64,000 bases of DNA from Stromatinia cepivora. Lineage: Eukaryota; Ascomycota; Leotiomycetes; Helotiales; Sclerotiniaceae. The stretch is taken from contig RCTD01000005.1 in the NCBI GenBank assembly GCA_014898415.1, positions 1,550,001-1,614,000 on the forward strand. The letters run 5' to 3'. Positions 23,403 to 34,494 of this stretch are shown in pieces. The notes under the pieces are model-generated. The model made no database searches and had not been told where the DNA came from. It worked only from the letters and a program-made list of their open reading frames with translations. The translations under genes and the position numbers were made by a program. The number at the start of each line of letters is the position of its first letter. The stretch's first letter is position 1.

Positions 23403-26235
23403 TCAACCTAGACTATGATTTCCATTTGCACTATCATGCCTCGTTGGTCTCGTATAATCATCAATATTAACAAAAGCCCCTGGGCCACCCGATTCCCTTA
23501 AATCTTCTAGGAGTACTGTGGTTTGTTGGTAGACTCGTTCGAGAGCCGCTGAGGACGATTTGCCAAGAGAAACTTTTTTCTGTAGTTAGTAACCATGCAG
23601 AAACACAAGAAAAGAGGGCCATTGATCTTTCAAAATCAATATAAAAGTATGGGAAAACTTACGAAGAATAGCAGAGTTCAATTCCTCCGCCACAGCAACC
23701 CTGCCACTTGGATCCAAAAGATGTGAGACGGTTTTCTCGTTGATAGGATCTTTATATGCAATCAACGAGAAAGCATCTTCCAAAGCTTTGCTAACCTCTC
23801 TTCTTGGATCGTCCTTGAATTCTGCTTGAAGGACTTGTCCATATGATAAAGTCTCTGAAAGTAGATTTTGATATTCCGTTTCAAAATCTACTCCACCATC
23901 AGTTTCCATCCTATCCCAGTTGTTGGCTTGAGCTTGATGATCATCCAATTCCATATCATGATTTATGATATCATCATACCAATCCCCGTTATGCGCCGTA
24001 TTTCTCTTCGATCCGTTGGTAGAATTGGAGTTATGCATTTCTGCCATTTGTCGAACCATTTCGATGAACTTGCGACATCTTAATCGAAAATAAACGTTTT
24101 CGTTGTCTTTGAGAACTTGAGGATAGTATGCGTTAGTATGTTTGAGAGCCTGGTCAATGTCTCCTCCTAATATTGCTGTGCGTATCCCTGTACAACATCA
24201 GTATGAAAGCTTCTCATTCACCGGGAATATTTACGTTGCCTATGAGCAGCATCTTCATCATCTTTGATGTCAAATCCTGGTATTATAACATCCGGATCCA
24301 TATTCAAAGCCTTCTTTTCAGAATGAACTTCATCCGCAAATGCTCTTGCCGTTTCGACATAGCCATCATGTGTTAGAAATTGTAAAACCTATTCGTAATC
24401 AGCTATTAAACGGTGGTATTTGTTGAGAGTCTTACATACCAAAGCTTGAATTAATTCTGTTTCACTTAAAGGCGGGTGAAGCCTTGAAGTACTAAGGGAA
24501 GTTTTAGCATATGAATAAACTATCTGATTATATTCAAGTACCTGGTTGATGCTATTTCGTTTTTGATTTGCCTTTCTTCGAGCTGTACGAACAGTCAGCA
24601 TAAGGGAAAACAGGCCAAGGGTGACAGAGGCTATTGTGAGTAGGTGAATGGAACCTTGCCCGCCGCAGCGGGATCCTCTGCACTAGGATGTCTAGAACTT
24701 CTGACTGCGAGCTCTTCCTCCACATCGGGATCCTGTAATTCATGTTGCCCAGAATTTCTGGTTGTGGATGCTCTCCACCATTGTTCAAGACTCGCCCTCT
24801 GGTCTATTACTGCTCTCCTAATTGTATCGAGAAGATCTGACATAATGATAATGTGAAAATGTTTTTACTGACCGAAATCATGCCATCTATGTCATAGACA
24901 AATGGACTTTGCCCGAAATTTACTCTAATATGCTCGCCAGGTTTTTTCATACCAACAGAGGGAAAGAGCTTCCCCTTTATATCTCGGAAGGCGATACCTT
25001 AAATAATAATGTCAGTAATTATTCCAAGTGAATCGACCAGATTTCAATGGGATAGAAACAAGTTGTGACATAAGAAAGGATTCACAAATACTGACCTAAA
25101 TGATCTCCATTCTTTGTGAAAAAGGCTGAACCGGTTGAAAAGTTTACACCACATCCGATCGTATCATCCGTAGTAAATGATGGTCCATAAGGTTTCCCAG
25201 AATTTTGACCAGCATATCCATGACCATCATCACCGTGATATGCCCAAGAATCAGGTTCCCATCCCGGTAATCTTGATAAGAGTACTTGTTTAGTAGAAAA
25301 TCCAATACCAATAGAGCTACTAAAGAGAAGGTTAGAAAGTCTTCAGATGTGGAACTTAGGTAGACAACATACTCCTCTCGCTTCCGCGACAAAATTGTCA
25401 CCTCAAAGTAATAAATTCCACATTGAGGAGGCATAGGGTGATCGGCTCTAATGGCGGACGCTTCGTTATCTCGATCATTCATAGATTTTGGGCCTGTCAA
25501 TTTGGCTTCTAATCCATCACTCAACACATCCAGCGCTCCAAATTTGTCACTTGTACTCCATTTACTCGGTAACGGCGCTAAGGTTTCGTCTTCGATGAGG
25601 GGAGATTTTTCGATAAGATCATAAGGTCTACCTCGATGCGAGGGTACCATCTTTGCATGTACATTGACACTGCTAGCACTAGTTGAAAGGGAATTCGGTT
25701 GTGATGGTGGAGCCGACGACCCATCTCTATGCGCAAGGACTTTTGCCCTGTGCCCTTCCTCTAACTTTTGCACATATTTCGACCTCTTCAGATATGAGGG
25801 CACAAAGAAATGGTTCGCATGCCCACCAGTTCCACCGTACCCATGGCCATTTACGAGTGAACCAAAAGCACTTGAGAAGCTTGGAAGTTGTCCTCCTCTA
25901 CCCCATGATCCTGATCGTCCATGATTGACCCCGCCATTGCCATTTTCCTCATCAAACCCAAGAAAGCCCCCATATCCATATCGTCCAGCGGCATAATTAT
26001 AATTTGGATCGTAGTAGATGGAATCATGTTGTTGATTTAACATGTGTGTATTCGAATTTAGGAGATTTGCGAAAGCGCCGGATCTTGGAGGTTGACCAAA
26101 TTGTTGAGAATTACCCGCAGCTATGCCAGAGACAACAGATGCATATGAAGATCTTCGAGGCATAAAGCCCGGAGCTCCAGTAGGCATGCCAGAGTCTGGA
26201 ACCCCCGGTGAGCCCGAAGGATATGAATTTGTCAT
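23403..26235 (-). CDS. VID30: RanBPM-like GID complex subunit (VID30/GID1 homologue)
   Basis: Scaffold subunit of the GID/CTLH E3 ubiquitin ligase, which in yeast targets gluconeogenic enzymes for degradation. My model on the minus strand is 26,235-25,373, 25,319-25,096, 24,997-24,873, 24,582-24,542, 24,482-24,440, 24,388-24,235, 24,187-23,663 and 23,572-23,403 (2145 nt, 714 aa). Residues 1-200 are low-complexity (G, S, N-rich). SPRY spans about 240-400 (GIYYFEV, GWEPDSWAYHGDDG). LisH is about 425-453 (LTHDGYVETARAFADE), CTLH about 478-535 (RIRTAILGGDIDQAL), and CRA follows to the end. The intron at 24,583-24,872 is unusually long at 290 bp and carries its own open frame. A CCAAA array lies about 100 bp upstream of the ATG. 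Confidence 0.9.
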
Positions 26236-26330
26236 TTTCGAAAGTGTTTAGGCAGTAGTAAAAGTAAGAGCAAGAGACTCGTTGTTGTTTGTGAATATTA
26301 AAAAAGTCGAGGGAGGTTTGGGTATGGAAG

Positions 26331-26400
26331 TTGGTTTGGTTTGGTTTGGTTTGGTTTGGTTTGGTTTGGTTTGGTTTGGTTTGGTTTGGTTTGATTTGAT
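26331..26400 (+). repeat. Pentanucleotide array (TTTGG)n upstream of VID30
   Basis: About thirteen copies of TTTGG, the last ones turning into TTTGA. On the coding strand of VID30 this reads CCAAA repeats, 96-165 bp before the ATG, so it lies in the promoter or 5' UTR. The rest of 26,236-27,970 shows only short shadow frames and no gene I can support. Confidence 0.95.
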
Positions 26401-27970
26401 TTGTTCTCGAGCTTCCTAGGCGCAGAAGCCGTACTTATTATTTACAGCTCTCAATTCAGTAGTGAATAACGGACTGGACCAAGGTGGAGACGAAGTGTAA
26501 TCGTTAATGTACCGATAGTTGGATTGTTTCATGACTAGGTAGCGAAGTTGAATAATCCTAGCTTATATGTGTTGATACGGTTGGGCAGGAGTCGAGTACA
26601 TATTGTAATAATGTCTATATCTGTGAATGTTCGATTTGTGATTTATACGAATCAACAAGTTGTTATCAAAACTTCGAAAGTTCAAAATCATCAATAAATG
26701 TATGGTAGCTGGGTAAGGAACGAAGTTGCCATATGCGGATTTCATCATACGTGAGCTAACCCCATTATGGTACAATCCCCCGATAACCGGTGCACGTCAC
26801 GAGGAGAAGCATTTATCATGAACATCATATTTATTGATTTACCATGAAAGGAAATGGTAATCTAGTTGATAGATAATACAGTAGATACTGATGAAATGAT
26901 ACGAGAATTATCTACCCTCGTAATTGTGCTTGGCCGAATACATGAGTTAAAGATGCTCTTCCCTTAATTCCCTCTTGAAACTACGATAAGAATGATCCCA
27001 AAGATATCAGACTAAAGTCGAGAGGTACTATGTACTCATATGAGCTCTAACAATCACACCCCCAATTACATCAATCGTATACATATCACCCAATCGAAGT
27101 CAAATATTCGAGAAGAATATACTAGATGGACACAGTATCAGATCAAAATTAGCATATCAATCAGTTAAACTCAAACAAATCACATCTCGAATTAGGTACC
27201 TCAATTCCGATATAGCACCTACCTGCTCGAGGTTGGGTTTTTGGGAAGCATAGAAACAGATATATACCTTACAAAATAAAATGTAGAATAAAAATCCAAT
27301 GCTTTCATGTGTTCTCGAACATCATCTTCCGAAGAACCGATGATTATACAAAGGCAATATCGTATTGATTTCAAAAGCAAATGCAGTATACTGATGGGAC
27401 TTGAACAGCAGGTACAAGCTACCCTAGGTAAATGTAGGAGTTCACCCACATATTCACTTCTTCGCCGTGCAAAAGGAGAGATGTCTGTATTGCTGTACTG
27501 AGATCATGTAGACTTTGGCGGCAGATTGTCACGATTGGAGCAACTCTGAATTGGTTGGGAAGTAATGATAGGAAACGTAGAAATCGACTTTGATGAGTTT
27601 GACCTGATAGTGAAATCAAGAAGTACTAATGGTCTTGAATTGTTTGGGCAATGATACGTGAGCCCACAGGCCACAATATGCTACACTGAGCCCCCTCCTC
27701 TTTGAGGAAACGCCAAAAACACCATTGCCCTAAGCGGGATTTATTTCCATTCCATCCTATGCCGTCCGCAACTCCCCACAAATTTTCCTAATTCCACCAG
27801 ATTGAGGCAAAAGAAATTCTTATACAATATACTGCTGTAGTGATGAAGCAGTAGGGTCCTTTTGAAACTCGATTCCATGAAGATATCACCCATTAAAGAA
27901 AAAAGGAGGTTCGCCGGGCAGAACCCGGCTTCTAATACAAAGGATAAAATATTAAAAGAAGTGGAACGTT

Positions 27971-28973
27971 CTAGGCTGAAGCAGTGATAACCGCAGAGGG
28001 CTGATCTTGAGCTTGAGCTTCTGCTTCAGCTTGAAGAGCGGGGGCAAGAGCGGGCGCAAGGGCAGGAGCAGGAGAGCTAGCGAGGTGGGTAGCATCAACA
28101 TCCATCGCGCTATTGCTCTTCTCACTTTCAATCTGGCTATTATCTTTGTTCTCCTTGCTGCTATCACCGGTTGATGAACCTTCGGTGCTGTGATTGATGA
28201 CTACTTTGGGGGGAGCTCTCCATCTAGGTATTTCGATAGGGATGCCCGTGAATGTCTTGATGATGAAAGAACGCTTCTCCCACTTGCGGCAGGGTTTGCC
28301 AGAACGATCGAGTGCACGTAAACCAGCATTGATCGCGCCTTGGTTGGCCTTGGGTCCAAGCCTGTGAGAATTGCCATTTGCATTGGGTGCTCTTGGAGTA
28401 TTGCCCGTCGGATCGATTGTGCCATCATCCCTTTTATTAAAGTTAGTTTATGTAATTGATAACAATTACGGATATGTTGACATTTCCCAAATAAAAGCCC
28501 CAAGGGCGACAGAGGAAAGCTATAACATTGAAGTTCCATGACAGAGAAAGAGTGAAATGTACTTACAATCTTGCTTTCTTCTTTGGACCTGGCTTGCCTC
28601 TAACCCTAGGAGTTGTATCTGATCCTAAGGCGGCAGTAGAACTTCTCTTAACACCACCCTTCTTCTTGATTGCTTCCGTAGGAGGAGGCATCGATGATGG
28701 AACTGGTGTAGCAGTACCATTTGGTGCAGGAGTATTTGAATTTGACTCGGCGGGAGCATCACCATTTTGACTCGTTGTGACGGGTATAGTAGTTGGAATT
28801 GTTGATGTAGATTCCTTTGATGGAGTGTCTTCTTTGATCAAGGGTTGACCAACACTCCTTAACTTCTCAGGAGATAATTTGAGAGTGATGATCATAGTAT
28901 TCTTCTCTTTTGGACCCGACGACTTTCGCCGTGGTGCAGAGGTAGTGGAGGTAGGTTTGCTTGCTGAAGCCAT
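27971..28973 (-). CDS. INO80 chromatin-remodelling complex subunit Ies4-like
   Basis: A small fungal subunit of the INO80 nucleosome remodeller, acting in the nucleus. Exons 28,973-28,567 and 28,430-27,971 (867 nt, 288 aa) are joined across a 136-bp intron with GTAAGT donor. The N-terminus is S/T/K-rich and includes MIITLKLSPEKLRS. A basic linker RVRGKPGPKKKARL spans the splice site. The conserved C-terminal block reads GLRALDRSGKPCRKWEK and then FTGIPIEIPRWRAPPK, which I associate with the Ies4 (formerly DUF1711) family. The tail is A/E/Q-rich. Family assignment is from motif memory; the exon structure is well supported by phase. Confidence 0.8.
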
Positions 28974-31652
28974 CGTGAAGGTGTCGTTGAGGCTGTGAGA
29001 CGTGGAAGACTCTAAATTGTCGGTCGCAAAATTAGGTTGGTGAGTTCTTGAATTTGTCAGGAATGATAGATTGATTTGATTGTTCCCTCAATCAATAGTA
29101 TGGTATCGGCGATGGGTTGATTTGGGTGGTCAAAAGTTGATGATATTCAACATGATTCGAAAATATTTTATGGTGTTGAGTGAGTATAATTTCTTTTGAA
29201 CGGAAAGTAATAAATAAGTTGGAAGGAAAGGTTATGGGGGTAGTATGGAAAATCATGATTAAGAGCAAATGGACTTGTCTCGTTTTTTTTACTATACGCG
29301 TTGAGTGAAGGCTGAGAATGTTGGTGCGGTGCTTCTTTCACTTTATTACATTATTATTAGATCAAGTTGAAGATTTACCTTTACCTAGTAGTAATTTTGG
29401 TACGCGAAGTGGTTTTTTTTTCCTTCCTATTTTTTCCTGTAGTAAAGAAAATCAACATTAGTTTTTCTTTTCTCATTCTTCCCTATTTCCCCTTCACTTT
29501 TTTCTTTATTTGAAAATTGATTTCTTTCAATAAGAGATCAAAATTTATTTTCTATTTTCTATTTTCATCATGAATGAGTGAATGGATGAATATTTGTACA
29601 TGAGAGAACCTGGCCTTTGCCTTGAGAGTACTGTATCATTTTATTCGTTATCATTATTGTTCCTCCGTAATCCCTGGCATCGAATGGTTGGAAACACGGA
29701 TAATGATCAAACTTTTCACTCGACCTGCCTGCTAGTCACCCCAGATACTAGGTAATGATCACACCTTTCACTTACTCTTCATGTTAATCCTATACAAAGT
29801 ACACCGGACCCATCTGCTAGTTATCCCCTCATCAGAGGAAGAATCGATCTCGCGTCATGAGAAGGGCGCCGTTGGTAGGAAAATAAGTGTGAAACTAGAT
29901 GTAACTATACTTTTACTATTGACATTTAACTTTAGTCAAATATTTCTACCCCTCTTTCCCTAGTACTTCTCGATCATTAGCATATCTACACAAACGGAGC
30001 GGCGCCAAAGCTCGAAATCCAACTCATCAGTCTTTTCACCAACAATAAGACGAGTGAGTGCCCCGAAAACAGCAATTTGATGTGCATATTATCACACCCA
30101 CTAATCTTCAGATATTGGACGAAGATATTACGAGGGTAACCCCTTTTCTCCTTCTGGATATTGGATATCGAACAAGTAGTGGCCGGTCAATTATTTTTAT
30201 CGGATCATTAACATCACACCCCGATGCATGCATCCCTTTTCATCTCTCAAGTCACATGGAAATTTAGATGATGATTTGTGTTTTCAATTTCAAAAACTGC
30301 CGCGCACACCTGAAACCAAGAATAATTCGCAATTTGTTCACTCTCAACGGATATGTCTACAGGGAACTTTCTGAATCAACCAATAAAGTTATGATAACAC
30401 GCCTTTAACTTGCTAACTTGCAGCAACCACGAAGGATGATATGGTTTGATGCTTCAACGAATATTTTTTGGGATGCTCAGCTCAAAGATCGGACTGCAAT
30501 TCTGGTTTTGAGATTTGTGGTTTTGGGTGTGTCAAATAGTTTTGACATCAATAAACCTATGTGTAAGGGATTTTCTATATTCACGATTCCACAGAGTTGC
30601 ACATCAGGTCAATTCGAGTTGGACAACATTTATAGGTAAATTCTGGTTCATCTCATGCATGCAACATGATCCGGCATTCATCAACGGCAATTATGCCTAT
30701 CATTTGATGTCTGTTTAAGTCAATATTTGGGACAAGTTCGACCAGTGATATGTAATAGAGCGAATGTGGAAATTTGCACCTGGACTTTGTTAAAATGTCC
30801 TATTTGGTGTCAAATAATGGTAACTTAGCTGGCTATCGTCTCATGGGTGTTCACACGGCTACATATCAATCTTACACACGAATCTCGAGTTTCCATATAT
30901 AATAGGTATGGCAGCTCAGACATCACATTACTGACGTTGCCCGGGTTGTCTTTCATGCTGAAATGCGCAATGAAGTACAGTGTTGTGCTGCCGGGCATCT
31001 GAGTCACAAAATGGTAGACTTGCGGACAGATATAGGGGCAGGAAAGGTTGTCCCCTGGATCTTATTGCTTCCTTCGCATTGTCTCCTTCTGGTATTCTGC
31101 TCCATAGCCCTCACAAGAGAGACTTAGAGTTACATGATCACTCATGCCATTTCAGGTACTAGGTAGGCGAATTTAAACGGCTCCTAGGCTGCCCTATAAT
31201 TATCGTGAAGTCTCGATTGGGATGTCAAAGCTGTTGAAGGCTGGATCAATTGAAAGAAAAATATATATTTACAGTGTTCTGTATCTTCAGTCAGTTGACT
31301 GATATCGAAATTGAATAAGGAATATTTTAGTATCAATAATGGTAGATTTTCATTTCATTACAATGCTCAGTCTAATAATAATGTCAACAGCGACGCCCTT
31401 GGTACATGTATCAATCAATAACTCATGCTAATTGGGTGACTTGAAGTGAATCACGTGTATACAGCTCAGCCACAAAGCGGAGACAGAGCCACAATCGCAG
31501 TGGGGTGACGACAGCTTCTAGAATAATTAATCCACCATCTCTCATCCCTAATCACATTCCCCCAGGCCTGAACACATTCCCATAAACTCATTTATCATCG
31601 TTACACTTGATCATATCTACAATCATTTTTCAAAGGTAAAGACATTGCCAAT
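28974..31652 (+). other. 2.7-kb intergenic region
   Basis: This lies between the divergent Ies4-like and CUE-domain genes and is the longest gene-free stretch of the gene block. Frames are all below 75 codons with no family resemblance. T-rich tracts occur at about 29,290-29,570. A CACGTG E-box is at 31,452-31,457, about 200 bp before the CUE gene start. I see no RNA gene. Confidence 0.6.
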
Positions 31653-33162
31653 ATGTCTGCACCAACAAAAACCTCGGAGAGCCTCGTAAGTTCATACATT
31701 CCTTGATTCCACAACTTTATGCGTTATTTCGACATGGATTATGAAAGAATTAATTGCTAACTGACCTCCTTTTTCCAGAATAGGAGTCCTCCTCCAGAAT
31801 CACCAACGACTGTAGCGCCATTTGATATGGACGACGACGATGTACAAGAAGGTACTACCAGTGGTGATGTACCGGCATCGAATAAGATCGCAGATGAGCA
31901 ACCTCCGCAAAAGCCTCCGCGCCCTTTGAGCCCCCAACAGCAAGCTGAAAATACTTTGAAAGAAGCTTTCCCAAGCATTGATGCAGCGGTAGTCAAAGCA
32001 GTTTTGATTGCTAGTGGAGGTCGTGTTGAGCCTGCTTTCAATGCTCTCTTGGGTGAGTCCGTATTCCTGTCGCATAAGACCACATTCCTAATATTTATTA
32101 TGAATAGGCATGTCAGATCCAAATGCCGCTATCGAAGTTCCTCCTCCGCAACCCCCTCGTCCACAAGCGCAAAGATTAGGCTCTACTCCACGATCACAAC
32201 TCGAATCTGATGAACAATATGCACGCCAGCTTGCTGAGCACTATGAAGGATCATCATCGTATGGACCACATGCACCCAGAGGCGGTTCCAGGGGTGCATA
32301 TCCCCAGGGTCGGAAACAAACTGGCTTGAAGCCGAATGAAATGTATGATGAGGAAGAGCACAGCTTCCTCGATGACGATCTCCCGGTCATCAAGGAAAAC
32401 CTCAGAAAGGGTTTCCTTGAGACACAGAGTAAGGTCAACAGTTGGATTACCAATTTGAAGAAGAAACTCGATGGAGATGACACAGAGGCGGAATCTTCCA
32501 CTCAAGGTTACAATTCTAATCAACACACACAATATCGTTCTCGAAGAAGCGGGGAGGGCAGGCAGAGTGGAGATTATAATCGATATGATGCCGATCCCCA
32601 GGTTCTCGGTGATGATTTCGCTGGAATTCAGCTGAATGTGGATGGCAGTAGACATGAAGGTAATGACTCTCGTGCAAGTCATTCTGCAAATGCTTACAAT
32701 TTACCTGCCCCTGCAGCCCGTCGATCCACACGCCCACTTGCAAATCCCGACCTGTTCAAACCAGCCACTGGTGCCCCAAAAGCTGAAGGTCGGAAGGTAT
32801 CATTCCAAAATGCTACAGTGGAAGAGGATTTATATCGCACTTCACCAAAACTTGGCGGAAAAGAAAACACTCCATCTACCAAACAGAGTAAATGGCAACC
32901 ATTGAATACCATGGAGCCAAGTCCAATTGGTGACGCCGATAATGACCATGATCCATTCAGTCTTGGAGATAGCGAGGACGAAAAGGAATCTAAAGATCGA
33001 GTTGGTGGTAAAGAAATTCGTATGGATGATGCGGAAAGGCTCAAGAAAGCAGCAGCTGAAGCAATGTCCGAAAATATTGGTGAGCCGGCGAAGAAGCCTG
33101 AACCAGCTGAAACGTCTGGTACGAAGGACAAAGTCGCAGCGGAGCTGGCCACCAAGTCTTGA
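31653..33162 (+). CDS. CUE-domain ubiquitin-binding protein (Cue5-like)
   Basis: Probable homologue of yeast Cue5, an adaptor that links ubiquitinated cargo to autophagy. Exons 31,653-31,685, 31,779-32,052 and 32,108-33,162 (1362 nt, 453 aa). The start is ATGTCTGCACC, followed by an 11-codon first exon. The CUE domain is at about residues 63-104: it has the FP pair (AFPSID) and the terminal di-leucine (NALLG) that contact ubiquitin in this family. The rest is hydrophilic and disordered-looking, rich in charged residues, with P-rich blocks near residues 50-60 and 110-120. Cargo adaptor function is inferred from yeast. Confidence 0.85.
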
Positions 33163-34494
33163 GTGTCGAGGAATCCATAGTTTCGATCCTGCAACATTTT
33201 TTCAAAGGGGCGCTGGATAAGCTTGTTTGTACTTTTTCATGATATCCAAATTGATTCTACTATGAACTTGAGATAGGGCCTAACATGGCTCGTCAGGAGT
33301 CGTTACCAGCGAGCATGAGTTACTTATTGCATCGATATCTAAATCCACAAACCCTCTTTCGATGATTGATAGCATTGGCCAGCGACACTTTACTGAGGAG
33401 TACAATCATCAAATTCTAGACGGACCAATTTCAATTGTGATTACGCTCTTTCAATGCAAACCGATTATACATTTTACCTAATCAATTTCTACCTCCCACT
33501 TTTGAAGTTTCTGTGATGATGGTTGATGAACGTCACTGATGAATGACTTGTAAACTTATCTCACCAAAATTTCTAATTCAACAACCTTGGAAACATCTGA
33601 ACGTCCCATCGACCCCACCTTTATCAACGGCTCAGCCTTGTTAGCCTCGTGTTTTAGCACGTGGGGTAATGATTTGCTAGGAATAGCTGTGGAAGGCACG
33701 AATGCTGCATGAAAACCTTAGCCTACCTATCTCCTTACTGGGTCTCATGGGCAAGCAAGAGGAAGCTGGCAAGAACCGACAACGGTCAATTTGCTTGAAA
33801 GTAGCCGGGTCAAACCCTTTTCGAATTGATTTACAAATTTACTAATAAATCTTCGACACTCAAGATACAAGATAAAGTAACACAAATTCATCAAAACGTC
33901 ACAAAGGTAATCTTACCCAGAAAGTACAACCTAGGTAAAGCATTTGCTGTTGGCCTCACGGTTGCCCCTCACTAGTCCTCTTTTGGCCAAACTCCTCCGT
34001 TCGAGAGCTCTAGAGCGAACCCACGAAAAAAAATAGTTGAACATCATCAATTTTCAATTTATTTAATCTCGAAAAGTGTTTTCATTGCATTAACTTCATA
34101 GATTGATAGTACTTGAGTCCTTCTTTCACTGCTTCCTTTCTTCACCACGAGGATTCCTCTTTCTCATCCGATCAACTTCTACTTTCGTCTCGAGGTAGCA
34201 ATAATACGGATACAAGTGATCACCACAGCTTTGTGCAGGTCCACGTGTATCACACAACAGAACAGCTGATTTTGGTCGTCTTAATACCTACCTCATAGAC
34301 GCACTCCTTCGTACTTCTCGACGTCATCTCTTGTTGGCTTATGGACGTAGCATTTGCATGATTTATAGTCATGATTTGCATGTGATCTGATAGATCCGCC
34401 ACCTGCAAGCCTTCATCCAAAAAGATCATACTTCTTCCATCCATCAGTTTTGTTATTCATTACCCTAAAGGTTTAAGGCTGTAAGCAGTCTATC
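33163..34494 (+). promoter_or_regulatory. PHO81 upstream region with two CACGTG sites
   Basis: A gene-free 1.3-kb region. CACGTG occurs at 33,658-33,663, followed by GG (the high-affinity CACGTGGG form for Pho4/NUC-1-type bHLH factors), and at 34,242-34,247, about 250 bp before the start codon. In yeast PHO81 is itself a Pho4 target, so these are candidate phosphate-response elements. Short frames in the region look non-coding. Confidence 0.5.

Noticed and set aside
26563..27619. Short minus-strand frames upstream of VID30
   Set aside because: Below 80 codons, without domain, splice partners or consistent codon texture.
28201..28539. 112-codon minus-strand frame over the second exon of the Ies4-like gene
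   Set aside because: It is a shadow in another frame; the spliced frame gives the conserved block and correct phase.
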